Positions 43,039 through 52,268 of a DNA stretch of 64,000 bases are shown here, piece after piece. How positions within the stretch are numbered: position 1 is the stretch's first letter; each line of letters opens with the position of its first letter. The stretch lies in the NCBI RefSeq assembly GCF_043194295.1, contig NZ_JBAFVK010000002.1, one strand, 5' to 3'. A program made the position numbers and the translations under genes. The stretch is from Xanthobacter autotrophicus. Lineage in GTDB: Bacteria > Pseudomonadota > Alphaproteobacteria > Rhizobiales > Xanthobacteraceae. Below the pieces are notes generated by a model. It had not been told where the DNA came from, ran no database searches, and worked only from the letters and a program-made list of their open reading frames with translations.

Positions 43039-44172
43039 ATGGCACGGGGCAAGACATCGGTTGGCCCCGGACCGGGCGAACTGCTTTCGTCGGAGCAGCG
43101 GCTGGACTGGCTGCGCCTCATCCGCACCGAGAATGTGGGGCCGCGCACCTTCCGCGCCCTCATCAACCAGTTCGGCGGCGCGGCCGCGGCGCTGGAAGCC
43201 CTGCCGACCCTCGCCCGGCGTGGCGGCCGGCTGCTGCCGCCGCGCATGCCCGACAAGGTGGAGGCCGAAGCGGAAATGGCCGCCCTCGCCCGCTTGGGCG
43301 CCCGGCTGGTGGCCACCGGCGAGGCGGACTATCCCATCGCCCTGCGCCAACTCGACGACGCCCCGCCGCTGATCTGTGTGAGAGGGCGCGGCGAGGTGCT
43401 GCAACGGCCCATGGTGGCCATTGTGGGCGCCCGCAACGCCTCCGCCGCCGGCCGCTCCTTCGCCGCGCGACTCGCGCGGGATCTGGCGGGCGCCGGCTGG
43501 GTGGTGGTCTCGGGCCTGGCCCGTGGCATCGACGCTTCGGCCCATGAGGCGAGCCTCGACGGCGGCACGGTGGGCGTGTTCGCCGGTGGCCTTGCCCGCC
43601 CCTATCCGCCGGAAAACCTGGGCCTCATCGAGAAAGTGGCCGCGACCGGCGCCATCGTCTCCGAAATGCCGGTCAACTGGGAGCCGCGGGCCCGCGATTT
43701 CCCCCGCCGCAACCGGCTGGTGTCGGGTATGGCGCTGGGCGTGGTGGTGGTGGAGGCGGCCGAGCGCTCGGGATCGCTGATCACCGCACGGCTCGCCGGA
43801 GAACAGGGACGCGAGGTGTTCGCCGTTCCCGGCTCCCCCCTCGACCCGCGTGCCGGCGGCACCAACCGCCTGCTGAAACAGGGCGCCACCCTGGTCACCG
43901 AAGCGGCCGACGTCATCGACGTCCTCACCCCCATGGCCGGACGGCGGGGACACGATGCCATCGAGGCGGAGGGCCCGACCATGGAGCCACCCCTGCCGGG
44001 GGAAGATGCCCGCGCGCGCATCATCGGCCTGCTCAGTCCGGCCCCGACCCTCATCGACGATCTCGTGCGCCTGTCCGGCTGCAGCGCTGCGGAGGTGCAG
44101 ATCGTACTGCTGGAACTCGATCTCGCCGGCCGGCTGGACCGGCCGGGCACGGGGCGCGTGGCGCTCAAATAG
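43039..44172 (+). CDS. dprA: DNA-processing protein DprA
   Basis: A 377-residue protein that loads RecA on single-stranded DNA taken up during transformation. An N-terminal helical domain (about 15-70) precedes the extended Rossmann fold with GARNASAAGRSFAARLA and VVSGLARGIDASAHEASL, and NRLVSGMALGVVVVEAAERSGS with EVFAVPGSPLDPRAGGTNRL. A C-terminal winged-helix domain (LIDDLVRLSGCSAAEVQ) completes it. It is in the conserved plsY-dprA-topA order. Confidence 0.95.
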   Translation: MARGKTSVGPGPGELLSSEQRLDWLRLIRTENVGPRTFRALINQFGGAAAALEALPTLARRGGRLLPPRMPDKVEAEAEMAALARLGARLVATGEADYPIALRQLDDAPPLICVRGRGEVLQRPMVAIVGARNASAAGRSFAARLARDLAGAGWVVVSGLARGIDASAHEASLDGGTVGVFAGGLARPYPPENLGLIEKVAATGAIVSEMPVNWEPRARDFPRRNRLVSGMALGVVVVEAAERSGSLITARLAGEQGREVFAVPGSPLDPRAGGTNRLLKQGATLVTEAADVIDVLTPMAGRRGHDAIEAEGPTMEPPLPGEDARARIIGLLSPAPTLIDDLVRLSGCSAAEVQIVLLELDLAGRLDRPGTGRVALK

Positions 44173-44204
44173 ATCTATTCTCGATACATCATGCCCCTCG
44201 GGCG

Positions 44205-44423
44205 TCAGGTCCCGCCACCACGAGGCGAGGCCCCTCTTTCCGACCCGGCGAGCGGATCGTCGGCCAGACTCTTGGCTTCGAGGCGCGCCATTTCGAGAAT
44301 ATAGGCCAGCGTCGTGAAGCCATGGTTTTCCGCAAGACGGGACAATTCCGTCGTGATGGTAGCGATATAGGCGGCCGTAGAGGCGGGGTCGCCCCAAGGG
44401 CGAGAGGAGGACACGTCGGTCAT
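44205..44423 (-). CDS. Small conserved hypothetical protein, 72 residues
   Basis: A short soluble protein, mostly one or two helices (AAYIATITTELSRLAENHGF, TLAYILEMARLEAKSL) with a disordered Gly/Arg tail. Similar small helical proteins are frequent in Rhizobiales; no function is known to me. It lies between dprA and topA on the opposite strand. GGACGGG precedes its ATG. Coding status rests on its good codon use and the clear helical pattern. Confidence 0.55.
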   Translation of the reverse strand: MTDVSSSRPWGDPASTAAYIATITTELSRLAENHGFTTLAYILEMARLEAKSLADDPLAGSERGASPRGGGT

Positions 44424-44743
44424 GGCCCGTCCATCGGCATAACGGATAGTCCTTCACGTCTTATAGATTGATTTTCATATTAAAACATACTCTAGGTTGT
44501 AAACTCTCCGGATGGGGACACCGCATCACGGCGGGGGCAGAATTTGACACGCGCCGTTCCGCTCCCCATGTTGCGGCCGCTTCCCGGTGTCGCGATCCGG
44601 CCGGCGGGGATCAGGATCGCGATGTGGAAGCCGGCAGTCCCACGGCGGAAAACGATGCGCGAACGCGGGTCGTTTCGCCGGCGAAGCCAATCCAATTGAG
44701 GCCGCGCACTGGGGCGGCGGCCCTATGAAAGACACGGTCCGTC
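44424..44743. promoter_or_regulatory. topA upstream region
   Basis: About 320 bases. An AT-rich block at 44456-44515 is unlike the surrounding sequence and probably holds the promoter of the leftward small gene. On the plus strand TTGACA (44544-44549) is followed after 17 bases by CATGTT (44567-44572), a plausible housekeeping promoter for topA with a leader of about 170 bases. Confidence 0.5.
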
Positions 44744-47434
44744 ATGCAGGTCGTCATCGTCGAATCGCCGGCTAAGGCGAAGACGATCAACAAATATCTC
44801 GGTCCCGGCTACGAGGTGATCGCCTCCTACGGCCACGTGCGCGACCTGCCCTCCAAGGACGGCTCCGTCGACCCGGATGCGGACTTCCGCATGCTGTGGG
44901 AAGTGGACCCCAAGGCGCAGAAGCGGCTGAACGAGATCGCAGCCGCGGTGAAGGGGGCCGACGGCCTCATCCTCGCCACCGACCCGGATCGCGAGGGCGA
45001 AGCCATCTCCTGGCACGTGCTGGAGGTGCTGAAGCAGAAGAAGGCGCTCAAGGGCCAGAAGGTCGAGCGCGTCGTCTTCAACGCCATCACCAAGCAGGCC
45101 GTGCTGGACGCCATGAAGGCGCCCCGGGCCATCGACGTGGCACTGGTGGACGCCTATCTCGCCCGTCGCGCGCTGGACTATCTGGTGGGCTTCACCCTCT
45201 CCCCCGTGCTGTGGCGCAAGCTGCCGGGCGCACGGTCCGCCGGGCGAGTGCAGTCGGTGGCGCTGCGCTTGGTCTGCGAGCGTGAGCGTGAGATCGAGAC
45301 CTTCGTCCGTAAGGAATACTGGTCCATCCTCGCCAAACTCGCGACGCCCCGCGCCGAGGAGTTCGAGGCCCGCCTTTCGGGCGCCGACGGCAAGAAGATC
45401 ACCCGCCTCTCCGTAGGCACGGCCGAGGAGGCGAAGGCCTTCCGCGCCGCGCTGGAGGCGGCGGATTTCCGCGTGCGCTCGGTGGAGGCCAAGCCCATGC
45501 GGCGCCATCCGCAGCCGCCCTTCACCACCTCCACCCTGCAGCAGGAGGCGAGCCGGAAGCTGGGCCTCGCCCCCGCCCGCACCATGCAGATCGCCCAGCG
45601 CCTCTACGAGGGCGTGGACGTGGGCGGCGAGACGGTGGGTCTCATCACCTACATGCGAACCGACGGCGTGGACATGGCGCCCGAGGCGGTGGCCGCCACC
45701 CGCAGCGCCATCGGCAAGCAGTTTGGCCCCAAGTATCTGCCCGGCGTGCCGCGCAAATACACCACCAAGGCCAAGAACGCCCAGGAGGCCCACGAGGCCA
45801 TCCGCCCCACCGATCCCTCCCGCCATCCGCGCGAGGTGGCGCGCCATCTCGATGCCGAGCAGGCCAAGCTCTACGAACTCATCTGGATCCGCACCGTGGC
45901 GAGCCAGATGGAATCGGCGGAGCTGGAGCGCACCACCGCCGACATCGAGGCGAAAGCCGGGGCGCGCACCCTCGACCTCACCGCCACCGGCACCGTGGTG
46001 AAGTTCGACGGCTTCCTCACCCTCTACCGCGAGGGCAAGGACGACGAGGACGACGACGAGGAGAGCCGCCGCCTGCCGGCCATGAGCGCCAACGAGAAGC
46101 TCGACCGGCGCGACATCCTCACCGACCAGCACTTCACCGAGCCGCCGCCGCGCTATTCGGAAGCCTCGCTGGTGAAGCGCATGGAGGAGTTGGGCATCGG
46201 CCGCCCCTCCACCTATGCCGCCGTGCTCGCGGTGCTTCGCGACCGCGAATATGTGAAGCTTGAGAAGAAACGCCTGGTGCCCGAGGACAAGGGCCGGCTG
46301 GTCACCGCCTTCCTCGAAAGCTTCTTCAAGCGCTACGTGGAATACGACTTCACCGCCGATCTCGAAGAGAAGCTGGACGAGGTCTCCGCCGCCGAACTCG
46401 ACTGGAAGGACGTGCTGCGCGCCTTCTGGCAGGACTTCCACACCGCCGTGGAGGCCACCAAGGACCTGCGTGTCTCCCAGGTGCTCGACGCCTTGGACGA
46501 GATGCTCACCGCCCACATCTTCCCGCCCACGGAAGATGGCACCGACCCGCGCCTGTGCCCCACCTGCGGCAACGGACGGTTGTCGCTGAAGATGGGCAAG
46601 TTCGGCGCCTTCATCGGCTGCTCCAACTATCCCGAGTGCCGCCACACCCGCCCCCTCACCGGCGATGGCGCCCCAGAGGGCGATGGCAAGCGCGAGCTGG
46701 GCATCGACCCGGAGAGCGGCGAGGAAGTGACCATCCGCGCCGGGCGCTTCGGCACCTATCTCCAGCTCGGCGAGGGCAAGGACGGGGAGAAGCCCAAGCG
46801 CTCCTCCCTGCCCAAGGGCCTTGCCCCGGCGGACGTGGACCTGGAAACCGCGCTGAAGCTACTGGCCCTGCCGCGCGAGGTGGGCAAGCATCCTGAGGAC
46901 GGCGAGCCCATCCTCGCGGGCATCGGGCGCTATGGTCCCTATGTGCAGCACGGGCGCACCTACGCCAACATCGAGGACGGCGACGACATTCTCGCCATTG
47001 GCCTCAACCGGGCGGTGGTACTGATCGCCGAGAAGCAGTCCAAGGGCCGCGGCGGTCGCGGGGCGGCGACGCCGGGGCGCACCCTGGGCGATCACCCCAC
47101 CCACGGCGGGCCGATCACGGTGCGGCCGGGGCGCTTCGGGCCTTATGTGAACCACGGCAAGGTCAACGCCACCCTGCCCAAGTCCGTGGACCCGGAAGCC
47201 CTCACCCTCGCCGAAGCGGTGACGCTCATCGACGCCAAGGCGGCCCTGTCGCCCTCAAAGGCGAAGGCGCCCCGCAAGACGGCCTCCAAGGCGGCCGCAT
47301 CCGGAGAGGATGCTCCGGCCAAAACGACCGCAAAGCCGGCGGCGAAAAAGCCGGCGGCCAAATCCGCCGCCAAGAAGCCCGCCGCGAAGAAGACGACGAA
47401 AGCCGCCAGCAAGGGGCCGAAGGCGGCCGAATAG
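44744..47434 (+). CDS. topA: DNA topoisomerase I
   Basis: An 896-residue type IA topoisomerase that relaxes negative supercoils. The TOPRIM domain starts VVIVESPAKAKTINKYLG and has DPDREGEAISWH near 85-96; the catalytic Tyr303 lies in LITYMRTDG. A zinc-ribbon (CPTCGNGRLSLKMGKFGAF, then CSNYPEC) follows near 605, then further Topo-C repeats (GRFGTYLQLGEG, GRYGPYVQHG, GRFGPYVNHG). The tail of about 50 residues is Lys/Ala-rich with repeated AAKKPA units, typical of actinobacterial and some alphaproteobacterial enzymes and likely to bind DNA. Confidence 0.97.
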   Translation: MQVVIVESPAKAKTINKYLGPGYEVIASYGHVRDLPSKDGSVDPDADFRMLWEVDPKAQKRLNEIAAAVKGADGLILATDPDREGEAISWHVLEVLKQKKALKGQKVERVVFNAITKQAVLDAMKAPRAIDVALVDAYLARRALDYLVGFTLSPVLWRKLPGARSAGRVQSVALRLVCEREREIETFVRKEYWSILAKLATPRAEEFEARLSGADGKKITRLSVGTAEEAKAFRAALEAADFRVRSVEAKPMRRHPQPPFTTSTLQQEASRKLGLAPARTMQIAQRLYEGVDVGGETVGLITYMRTDGVDMAPEAVAATRSAIGKQFGPKYLPGVPRKYTTKAKNAQEAHEAIRPTDPSRHPREVARHLDAEQAKLYELIWIRTVASQMESAELERTTADIEAKAGARTLDLTATGTVVKFDGFLTLYREGKDDEDDDEESRRLPAMSANEKLDRRDILTDQHFTEPPPRYSEASLVKRMEELGIGRPSTYAAVLAVLRDREYVKLEKKRLVPEDKGRLVTAFLESFFKRYVEYDFTADLEEKLDEVSAAELDWKDVLRAFWQDFHTAVEATKDLRVSQVLDALDEMLTAHIFPPTEDGTDPRLCPTCGNGRLSLKMGKFGAFIGCSNYPECRHTRPLTGDGAPEGDGKRELGIDPESGEEVTIRAGRFGTYLQLGEGKDGEKPKRSSLPKGLAPADVDLETALKLLALPREVGKHPEDGEPILAGIGRYGPYVQHGRTYANIEDGDDILAIGLNRAVVLIAEKQSKGRGGRGAATPGRTLGDHPTHGGPITVRPGRFGPYVNHGKVNATLPKSVDPEALTLAEAVTLIDAKAALSPSKAKAPRKTASKAAASGEDAPAKTTAKPAAKKPAAKSAAKKPAAKKTTKAASKGPKAAE

Positions 47435-47460
47435 GCCGCGCTCCGCCTGTGCCGTAAACT

Positions 47461-47501
47461 GAAAGGGCGAGCGCACCGGGCTCCGGCAAGCTCGCCCTTT
47501 C
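47461..47501. terminator. Terminator after topA
   Basis: GAAAGGGCGAGC / GCTCGCCCTTTC arms (12 bp, perfect) with a 17-base loop, followed by TTCT. It lies between topA (+) and the metallopeptidase gene (-) and can serve both. Confidence 0.85.
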
Positions 47502-47563
47502 TTCTCATCAGGCGGACCGCTGTCCGGCCGTCCGCCTGGCTACCGATTGCGCGATCAGATGGC

Positions 47564-48748
47564 TCAGGCCGCAGCCGACTCTGGCTTGCCCTCGGGCGCA
47601 TCCTCGGGGTTCTCGCCACGCCCCTTCGGGATCTCCATATCCTCCGGAACAGGCGCGGCCGGGTCGGTCACCGGGTCGGCCACCGGGTCGGCCGCCACCT
47701 GGCGGTGCGCGAGGTTATGGATGAAGCCCAGCTTCGCGATCACGCCGGGACCGAGGATGAACGGATAGGCATCCGACATGCCGAGGCAGCGGTTGAGATT
47801 GTTGAGCGCGAAGGCGATTGGTAGCCAGGAATCCACCATCTGCTGCACCGGGCAGGCCTGATAGGGATTGAAATCCACCTGGGCGCCCAGCTCACCGGTG
47901 TTGTCGAGGCCCGGATGCACCTCGACACCGAATGCCGCCGCCATCTCCAGCGTATCCACGATGTGGATGTAATGCTTGAAGGTCTCCGCAAAGTCTTCCC
48001 ACGGATGTGCGGTAGCGTAGGCCGAGACAAAATTCATCTGCCAGTCGGCCGGTGGGGTAGAAGCGTAATAGGCTTTCAGCGCCTCCCCGTAATCGGCGGT
48101 CTCATCTCCGAACACCGCGCGAAACGCATTGAGCCGACCGGCATCACGCACCAGTCGGTTCCAGTAGTAATGGCCCACCTCATGGCGGAAATGCCCGAGC
48201 ACGGTGCGGTACAACTCGCCCAGCACGTTCTTGCGCTGCTCTCGCTCCGCATCGTCCGCCTCGACGAGGGCGATGGTGATCAGCCCCTCGTCATGCCCGG
48301 TCATCACGTTCGGCGTCTGGTCATCCGGCGTATCGGCGAGAAAATCGAAGCACAGGCCACCCTCGCGGTCCTGGTTGTTTTCCAGCGGAAGGTTGAGGCG
48401 CAACAGCGAATAGACCAGCCGATGCTTCGCCACTTCCATCTTGCGCCATTTGCGCAGGTTTTCCGGAACCGTCAGGTCCGGAACCGTGCGATTGTGGCGG
48501 CAGGCGAGGCAATATTCCTCTTCCTGATCTGCCGGAAGCAGCCAGTTGCAAGCATCGTGGGCCGCATTGGCGCAGAACTTGAAACGTGCCTCCTGATGAC
48601 CGACCGAACGGTAGGCGTCGCCATCCGCTTCGAGGGGGGTGATCTCGTTGGCTTCGGGGATATAGCCGAGTTCATGGCCGCACTTCTCGCAGCGGCGGTT
48701 CTCGAAGTAGAGAAGCTGGTCGCAAACGGCGCAGCGGAACAAACGCAT
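47564..48748 (-). CDS. Zinc-ribbon metallopeptidase-like protein
   Basis: A 394-residue cytoplasmic protein. A zinc ribbon opens it (Cys6, Cys9, Cys20, Cys23), with a second Cys group at CNWLLPADQEEEYCLAC near 70-85. In the middle is a metallopeptidase-like motif HEVGHYYW near 200 with a downstream acidic region (HPWEDFAETFKHYIHI), as in the uncharacterised Peptidase_Mx/DUF2248 family. The C-terminal 50 residues are Pro/Asp/Glu-rich and look disordered, with a short repeat ADPVADPVTDP. Three ATGs in a row follow GGGAG; the third gives the best spacing. Substrate unknown. Confidence 0.85.
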   Translation of the reverse strand: MRLFRCAVCDQLLYFENRRCEKCGHELGYIPEANEITPLEADGDAYRSVGHQEARFKFCANAAHDACNWLLPADQEEEYCLACRHNRTVPDLTVPENLRKWRKMEVAKHRLVYSLLRLNLPLENNQDREGGLCFDFLADTPDDQTPNVMTGHDEGLITIALVEADDAEREQRKNVLGELYRTVLGHFRHEVGHYYWNRLVRDAGRLNAFRAVFGDETADYGEALKAYYASTPPADWQMNFVSAYATAHPWEDFAETFKHYIHIVDTLEMAAAFGVEVHPGLDNTGELGAQVDFNPYQACPVQQMVDSWLPIAFALNNLNRCLGMSDAYPFILGPGVIAKLGFIHNLAHRQVAADPVADPVTDPAAPVPEDMEIPKGRGENPEDAPEGKPESAAA

Positions 48749-49001
48749 CATCATCTCCCAACGGCGGTCGCGGTGCTTCGGGCACACGTTCTGTGCAGCC
48801 GGCGCCGAGAGAACCTCCTGACGCATCAGTGGTTCCCATTCCGCACCAGCGGTGTGTCAATTTCTCACGTCCTGAATTGAAGTCCATGGCCACGTGGGCG
48901 CGACGGGGCAAAGTCCCCCGTTGTTACCGCCGGAGGGGCACGATGTCCGGGGCGGATGCGGAGCGCGTGACGCCGTCCCCGGCTGAAGGCATGATTATCC
49001 C

Positions 49002-49457
49002 ATGAGCACGACACACCTCTTCTCCATCGGCTACGAGCAGAGCACGCCATCCGCCTTCCAGGCCGCGCTGGACGAGGCCAAGGTCGAGCTTCTGGTGGAC
49101 GTGCGGGCGGTGGCGGCCTCCCGACGGCCGGGCTTTTCCAAGACGGCGTTGGCGGCGGGCATCGCCGAGCATGGCGTCGCCTATGTGCATCTGCGGGCGC
49201 TGGGCACCCCCAAGGAGGGCCGGCTCGCCGCGCGCGGCGGCGACCATGACGCCCTCATGCGCATCTACGACGCCCACCTCGCCACCGCTCCGGCGCAGGC
49301 CGCGCTTGAGGAACTGACGTCCCTCGCCAAGGGCCGGCGCATCTGCCTGCTGTGCTACGAGCGGCACGTGGAGGGCTGCCACCGCCTGCGGCTGGCGCAA
49401 TGGATGTGCGAGCGCCTGGACATCGGCGCCACCCACCTCATACCGGCTCCGTTCTGA
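49002..49457 (+). CDS. DUF488 family protein
   Basis: A 151-residue protein of the DUF488 family, starting LFSIGYEQSTPSAFQAAL and containing LLVDVRAVAASRRPGFSK and a Cys-rich end LLCYERHVEGCHRLRLAQWM. The conserved Cys and His residues suggest metal or nucleic-acid binding, but no function is established. Its last 20 bases overlap the end of the convergent molybdopterin gene. Confidence 0.88.
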   Translation: MSTTHLFSIGYEQSTPSAFQAALDEAKVELLVDVRAVAASRRPGFSKTALAAGIAEHGVAYVHLRALGTPKEGRLAARGGDHDALMRIYDAHLATAPAQAALEELTSLAKGRRICLLCYERHVEGCHRLRLAQWMCERLDIGATHLIPAPF

Positions 49458-51072
49458 CCACCTGCTCGTCGCGCAAGGCCGCCCGCGCCTGGGCGAGGAG
49501 CTGCGGCGTATCCACATCGAGAAAGGCGCCGGCGCCGGTGATGGCCACTTCCGCCACCGCATCCTGGTTGGCGGCGAGGATGTGCCGCGCGCCCACGTCG
49601 CCCTCCAGCGCGCCGAGATCGGCGAAATAGCGCCGCGACCACAGCACGGGATGGCCCCGCTGCCCGTCCTCCACCGGAACGCAGATGAGCCGCCCCTCGT
49701 CGGGCGCATGGGCGGAGATCAGCCGGTCGATAACATCCGCGCCAAGGAGCGGCATGTCGCCGAGCACCACCAGCGCCCCCGCCGCCGTCTCAGGCACGGC
49801 GGAGATGCCGGCCCGCAGCGACGAGGCCATGCCGCTCGCGTGATCGGGATTGTGCGCGAAGCTCACGTCGAGGCCGTCGAGCGCGGCAGCAATACGCCCG
49901 CGCTCATGCCCGGTCACGACGATGACCGGCCGCGCCCGCGAGGCCAGCGCCGCCTCGACCACCCGGCGGATCACCGGCACGCCGCCCACTTCCTCCATCA
50001 GCTTGTTGATGCCCTGCCCCATGCGCGCGCTGCGCCCGGCGGCGAGGATGACGGCGGCGAAGCCCTGCCCCGCATCGCCCTCCGCCCTGGGATGGGGCCG
50101 GACGGCAATGTCGGACAACAGCCCGCCCGCCCCGAGACGGGCGATGTCGCGGGCGGTCACCTCAAGGCCAGCGAGGAGGCGCATGAGCACGAAATCGAAG
50201 CCGTTCTCCTTCGGGCTGCGGGCGCAGCCGGGCGCGCCCAGCACCGGCATGGCGCCGAGCCGGCCGAGCATCAGCAGGTTGCCGGGATCCACCGGCATGC
50301 CGAGCCGCACCACCTCTCCCCCGGCGGCGACCACGGCGGCGGGGATCACATCGTTGCGGTCCGCGATGGCCGAGGCGCCGAAGACGATGACAAGCTCCGC
50401 CCCCTCCTGCGCCGCGCGCCCGAGGGCCTGCGCCAGCGCCGCCGTATCGTGGGCGACGGTGTCGGCAGAAACCATCTCGGCGCCGGTGGGCGCGAGGCGG
50501 GCGCGGGTGACCGCGAGGGTCTTGGCCACCACCTTGTCGGCGAAGCCCGGCAGCAGGGTGGAAATGACCGCCACGCGCTTCAACCGGAACGGGGCAACCG
50601 CCAGCAGCCCATTCGAGGTCCGCCGCGCCGCGTCCACGAGGCTGGCGGGCACGGCATAGGGGATGATCTTCACCGTCCCCACCATGTCCCCCGCCGCCAC
50701 CGGCGTAAAATCGCGCAGAGTGGCAAGCGTAATGGCTTCGTCTACGTCATTGAAGGCGTCGAGCGCCGCTTCCGACACCCGCAGCACGCCCGCCGCGGCG
50801 GCGAACAGATTGGCACGGCCGGTGAAGGCCGCATCCGCCCGCACGTGGGGACCGGCCACCGCTTCCGCCAGAAGCCGGGCGGCGGCGTCTTCCGCCATGT
50901 CGCCCGGTTCCATGCGCGCCGCCACCACCTCGCGGAAGCCGGCGGCTTCGAGCCGCGCGATTTCCAGCGGACCGAGTCGCGTGCCCTTCTTGATGGCACC
51001 GCCATCGAGCCGCACCGAATGGGCGGCGATGGCGCCTTCAGCCTCTGACAAGGGCAGGGAGCCGAACTTCAC
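49438..51072 (-). CDS. Molybdopterin-binding domain fused to MobA-like nucleotidyltransferase
   Basis: A 544-residue two-domain protein. Residues 1 to about 330 resemble a MoeA/MoCF-type molybdopterin-binding protein (GLLAVAPFRLKRVAVISTLLPG, ELVIVFGASAIADRNDVIPAAV, GMPVDPGNLLMLG). Residues about 345-540 are a MobA/MocA-like transferase with AVILAAGRSARMG, LVVLGDMPLLGADV and the metal-binding Asp. MocA-type enzymes attach CMP to molybdenum cofactor for xanthine-dehydrogenase-family enzymes. The 4-base overlap with the XdhC gene upstream links it to maturation of such enzymes. Confidence 0.88.
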   Translation of the reverse strand: MKFGSLPLSEAEGAIAAHSVRLDGGAIKKGTRLGPLEIARLEAAGFREVVAARMEPGDMAEDAAARLLAEAVAGPHVRADAAFTGRANLFAAAAGVLRVSEAALDAFNDVDEAITLATLRDFTPVAAGDMVGTVKIIPYAVPASLVDAARRTSNGLLAVAPFRLKRVAVISTLLPGFADKVVAKTLAVTRARLAPTGAEMVSADTVAHDTAALAQALGRAAQEGAELVIVFGASAIADRNDVIPAAVVAAGGEVVRLGMPVDPGNLLMLGRLGAMPVLGAPGCARSPKENGFDFVLMRLLAGLEVTARDIARLGAGGLLSDIAVRPHPRAEGDAGQGFAAVILAAGRSARMGQGINKLMEEVGGVPVIRRVVEAALASRARPVIVVTGHERGRIAAALDGLDVSFAHNPDHASGMASSLRAGISAVPETAAGALVVLGDMPLLGADVIDRLISAHAPDEGRLICVPVEDGQRGHPVLWSRRYFADLGALEGDVGARHILAANQDAVAEVAITGAGAFLDVDTPQLLAQARAALRDEQVVRTEPV

Positions 51073-51773
51073 GCCGCAACTCCTTCCGCATGGGCCACGC
51101 CGGAGCGCAGGGCGCGGATCACCTCGGCCAGCACCGCCACGGCGATCTCGGCGGGGCTGGCGGCGCCGATGTCGATGCCGATGGGCGCATGGATGCGTCC
51201 GATGAGGTCCGGCGAAAGCCCCGCCGCCTGAAGCCGCTCCACCCGCCGGGCATGGGTGCGGCGCGAGCCCAGCGCGCCGACGTAGAAACAGCCCACCTTC
51301 AGCCCAGCGACCAGCGCCGGTTCGTCCACCTTCGGGTCATGGGTCAAGGCGACCAGGGCGGTGAAGGGGTCGAGGCCATAGGCCGGCAAGGCCACCTCCG
51401 GCCATTCCGCGATCACCGGCACGTCGCCGAAGCGCTCGGGCGTGGCAAAGGCAGTGCGCGGGTCGATGATGGTCAGGTCGAAGCCGGCAAGACGCGCCAT
51501 GGGTGCCAGCGCCTGAGAGATATGCACCGCGCCGATGACAAGCATGCGCGGCGGCGGCACTTCCACCGCGAGAAAGGCCCGCCTTTCCCCCTCCCCCACC
51601 AGACGGCTGCGCCGGAGGGCGAGCGCCTCATGGATAGAGCCGGCGAGCGGATCGGCATCCACCTGATCGCTCCCAACCAGGCGCTGGGCGCCGCTCGCCA
51701 GCTCCGTCACCACCACGCAGGCCCGGCGCGCGGCGCGTTCCGCATTGAGGGCCGCCAGAAGCTCAAGGCGCAT
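51069..51773 (-). CDS. XdhC/CoxI family protein, Rossmann domain
   Basis: A 234-residue protein with the XdhC C-terminal Rossmann fold (RMLVIGAVHISQALAPMA, LTIIDPRTAF, ALVALTHDPKVDEPAL, CFYVGALGSRRTHARR). XdhC proteins carry sulfurated molybdenum cofactor to xanthine dehydrogenase or CO dehydrogenase. The N-terminal small domain that is normally joined to it is encoded separately at 51873. Its stop overlaps the fused molybdopterin gene by 4 bases. Confidence 0.9.
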   Translation of the reverse strand: MRLELLAALNAERAARRACVVVTELASGAQRLVGSDQVDADPLAGSIHEALALRRSRLVGEGERRAFLAVEVPPPRMLVIGAVHISQALAPMARLAGFDLTIIDPRTAFATPERFGDVPVIAEWPEVALPAYGLDPFTALVALTHDPKVDEPALVAGLKVGCFYVGALGSRRTHARRVERLQAAGLSPDLIGRIHAPIGIDIGAASPAEIAVAVLAEVIRALRSGVAHAEGVAA

Positions 51774-51872
51774 GGGTGGGCATCCTCCCTGAGGGAGCGG
51801 CCGGACGGGCCGGCGGCATCATCTTCCCCAATGAATATAACGCACGATGAGCCACGTCACCGGCCACCATTT

Positions 51873-52196
51873 TCAATCCACACGCTCTACAAACACCGCG
51901 ATCTTGCCGCCGCAGGAGAGGCCCACCTTCCAGGCGGCCTCGTCCGCGACGCCGAATTCGAGAGTGCGCGGCACGCCGGAGGCGATCACATCCGCCGCCT
52001 CGCCGACCACTGCGCCCTCCACGCAACCGCCGGAAACGGAGCCGAGGAAATTCCCTTCGGCGTCGATCACGAGCCGGCTGCCCACCGGGCGCGGGGCTGA
52101 GCCCCAGGTTTCCAGCACGGTGGCGAGCGCGACGCCCCGCCCCTCGCGGCGCCAGCGCTCGGCGGCAGCCAGAACATCGCTTTCGGTCACGTCCAT
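51873..52196 (-). CDS. XdhC/CoxI family protein, small N-terminal domain
   Basis: A 107-residue protein that matches only the XdhC_CoxI domain: GVALATVLETWGSAPRPVGS, then the conserved GSVSGGCVEGAVVGEA with its Cys, and GLSCGGKIAVFVERVD at the end. It starts behind AAGGAG at 52196 and is followed after 99 bases by the Rossmann part. The split into two genes is normal for a subset of XdhC systems in Rhizobiales, so it is not a broken gene; both parts have their own ribosome sites. Confidence 0.87.
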   Translation of the reverse strand: MDVTESDVLAAAERWRREGRGVALATVLETWGSAPRPVGSRLVIDAEGNFLGSVSGGCVEGAVVGEAADVIASGVPRTLEFGVADEAAWKVGLSCGGKIAVFVERVD

Positions 52197-52268
52197 GGCA
52201 TTGCTCCTTCCGGCGGGGCTCGTGAATTGGCAAGGCCGGACGCATCCCATATAGGTGCCCCAACGCCC

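Noticed and set aside
44723..46645. Open frame of 640 codons on the minus strand inside topA
   Set aside because: Leu/Gly/His-rich antisense frame of topA, without any domain or ribosome site.
51069..52196. XdhC gene broken by a frameshift
   Set aside because: The two parts are 99 bases apart, each has its own start and a complete domain, and the small part has a good ribosome site, so they are two genes.
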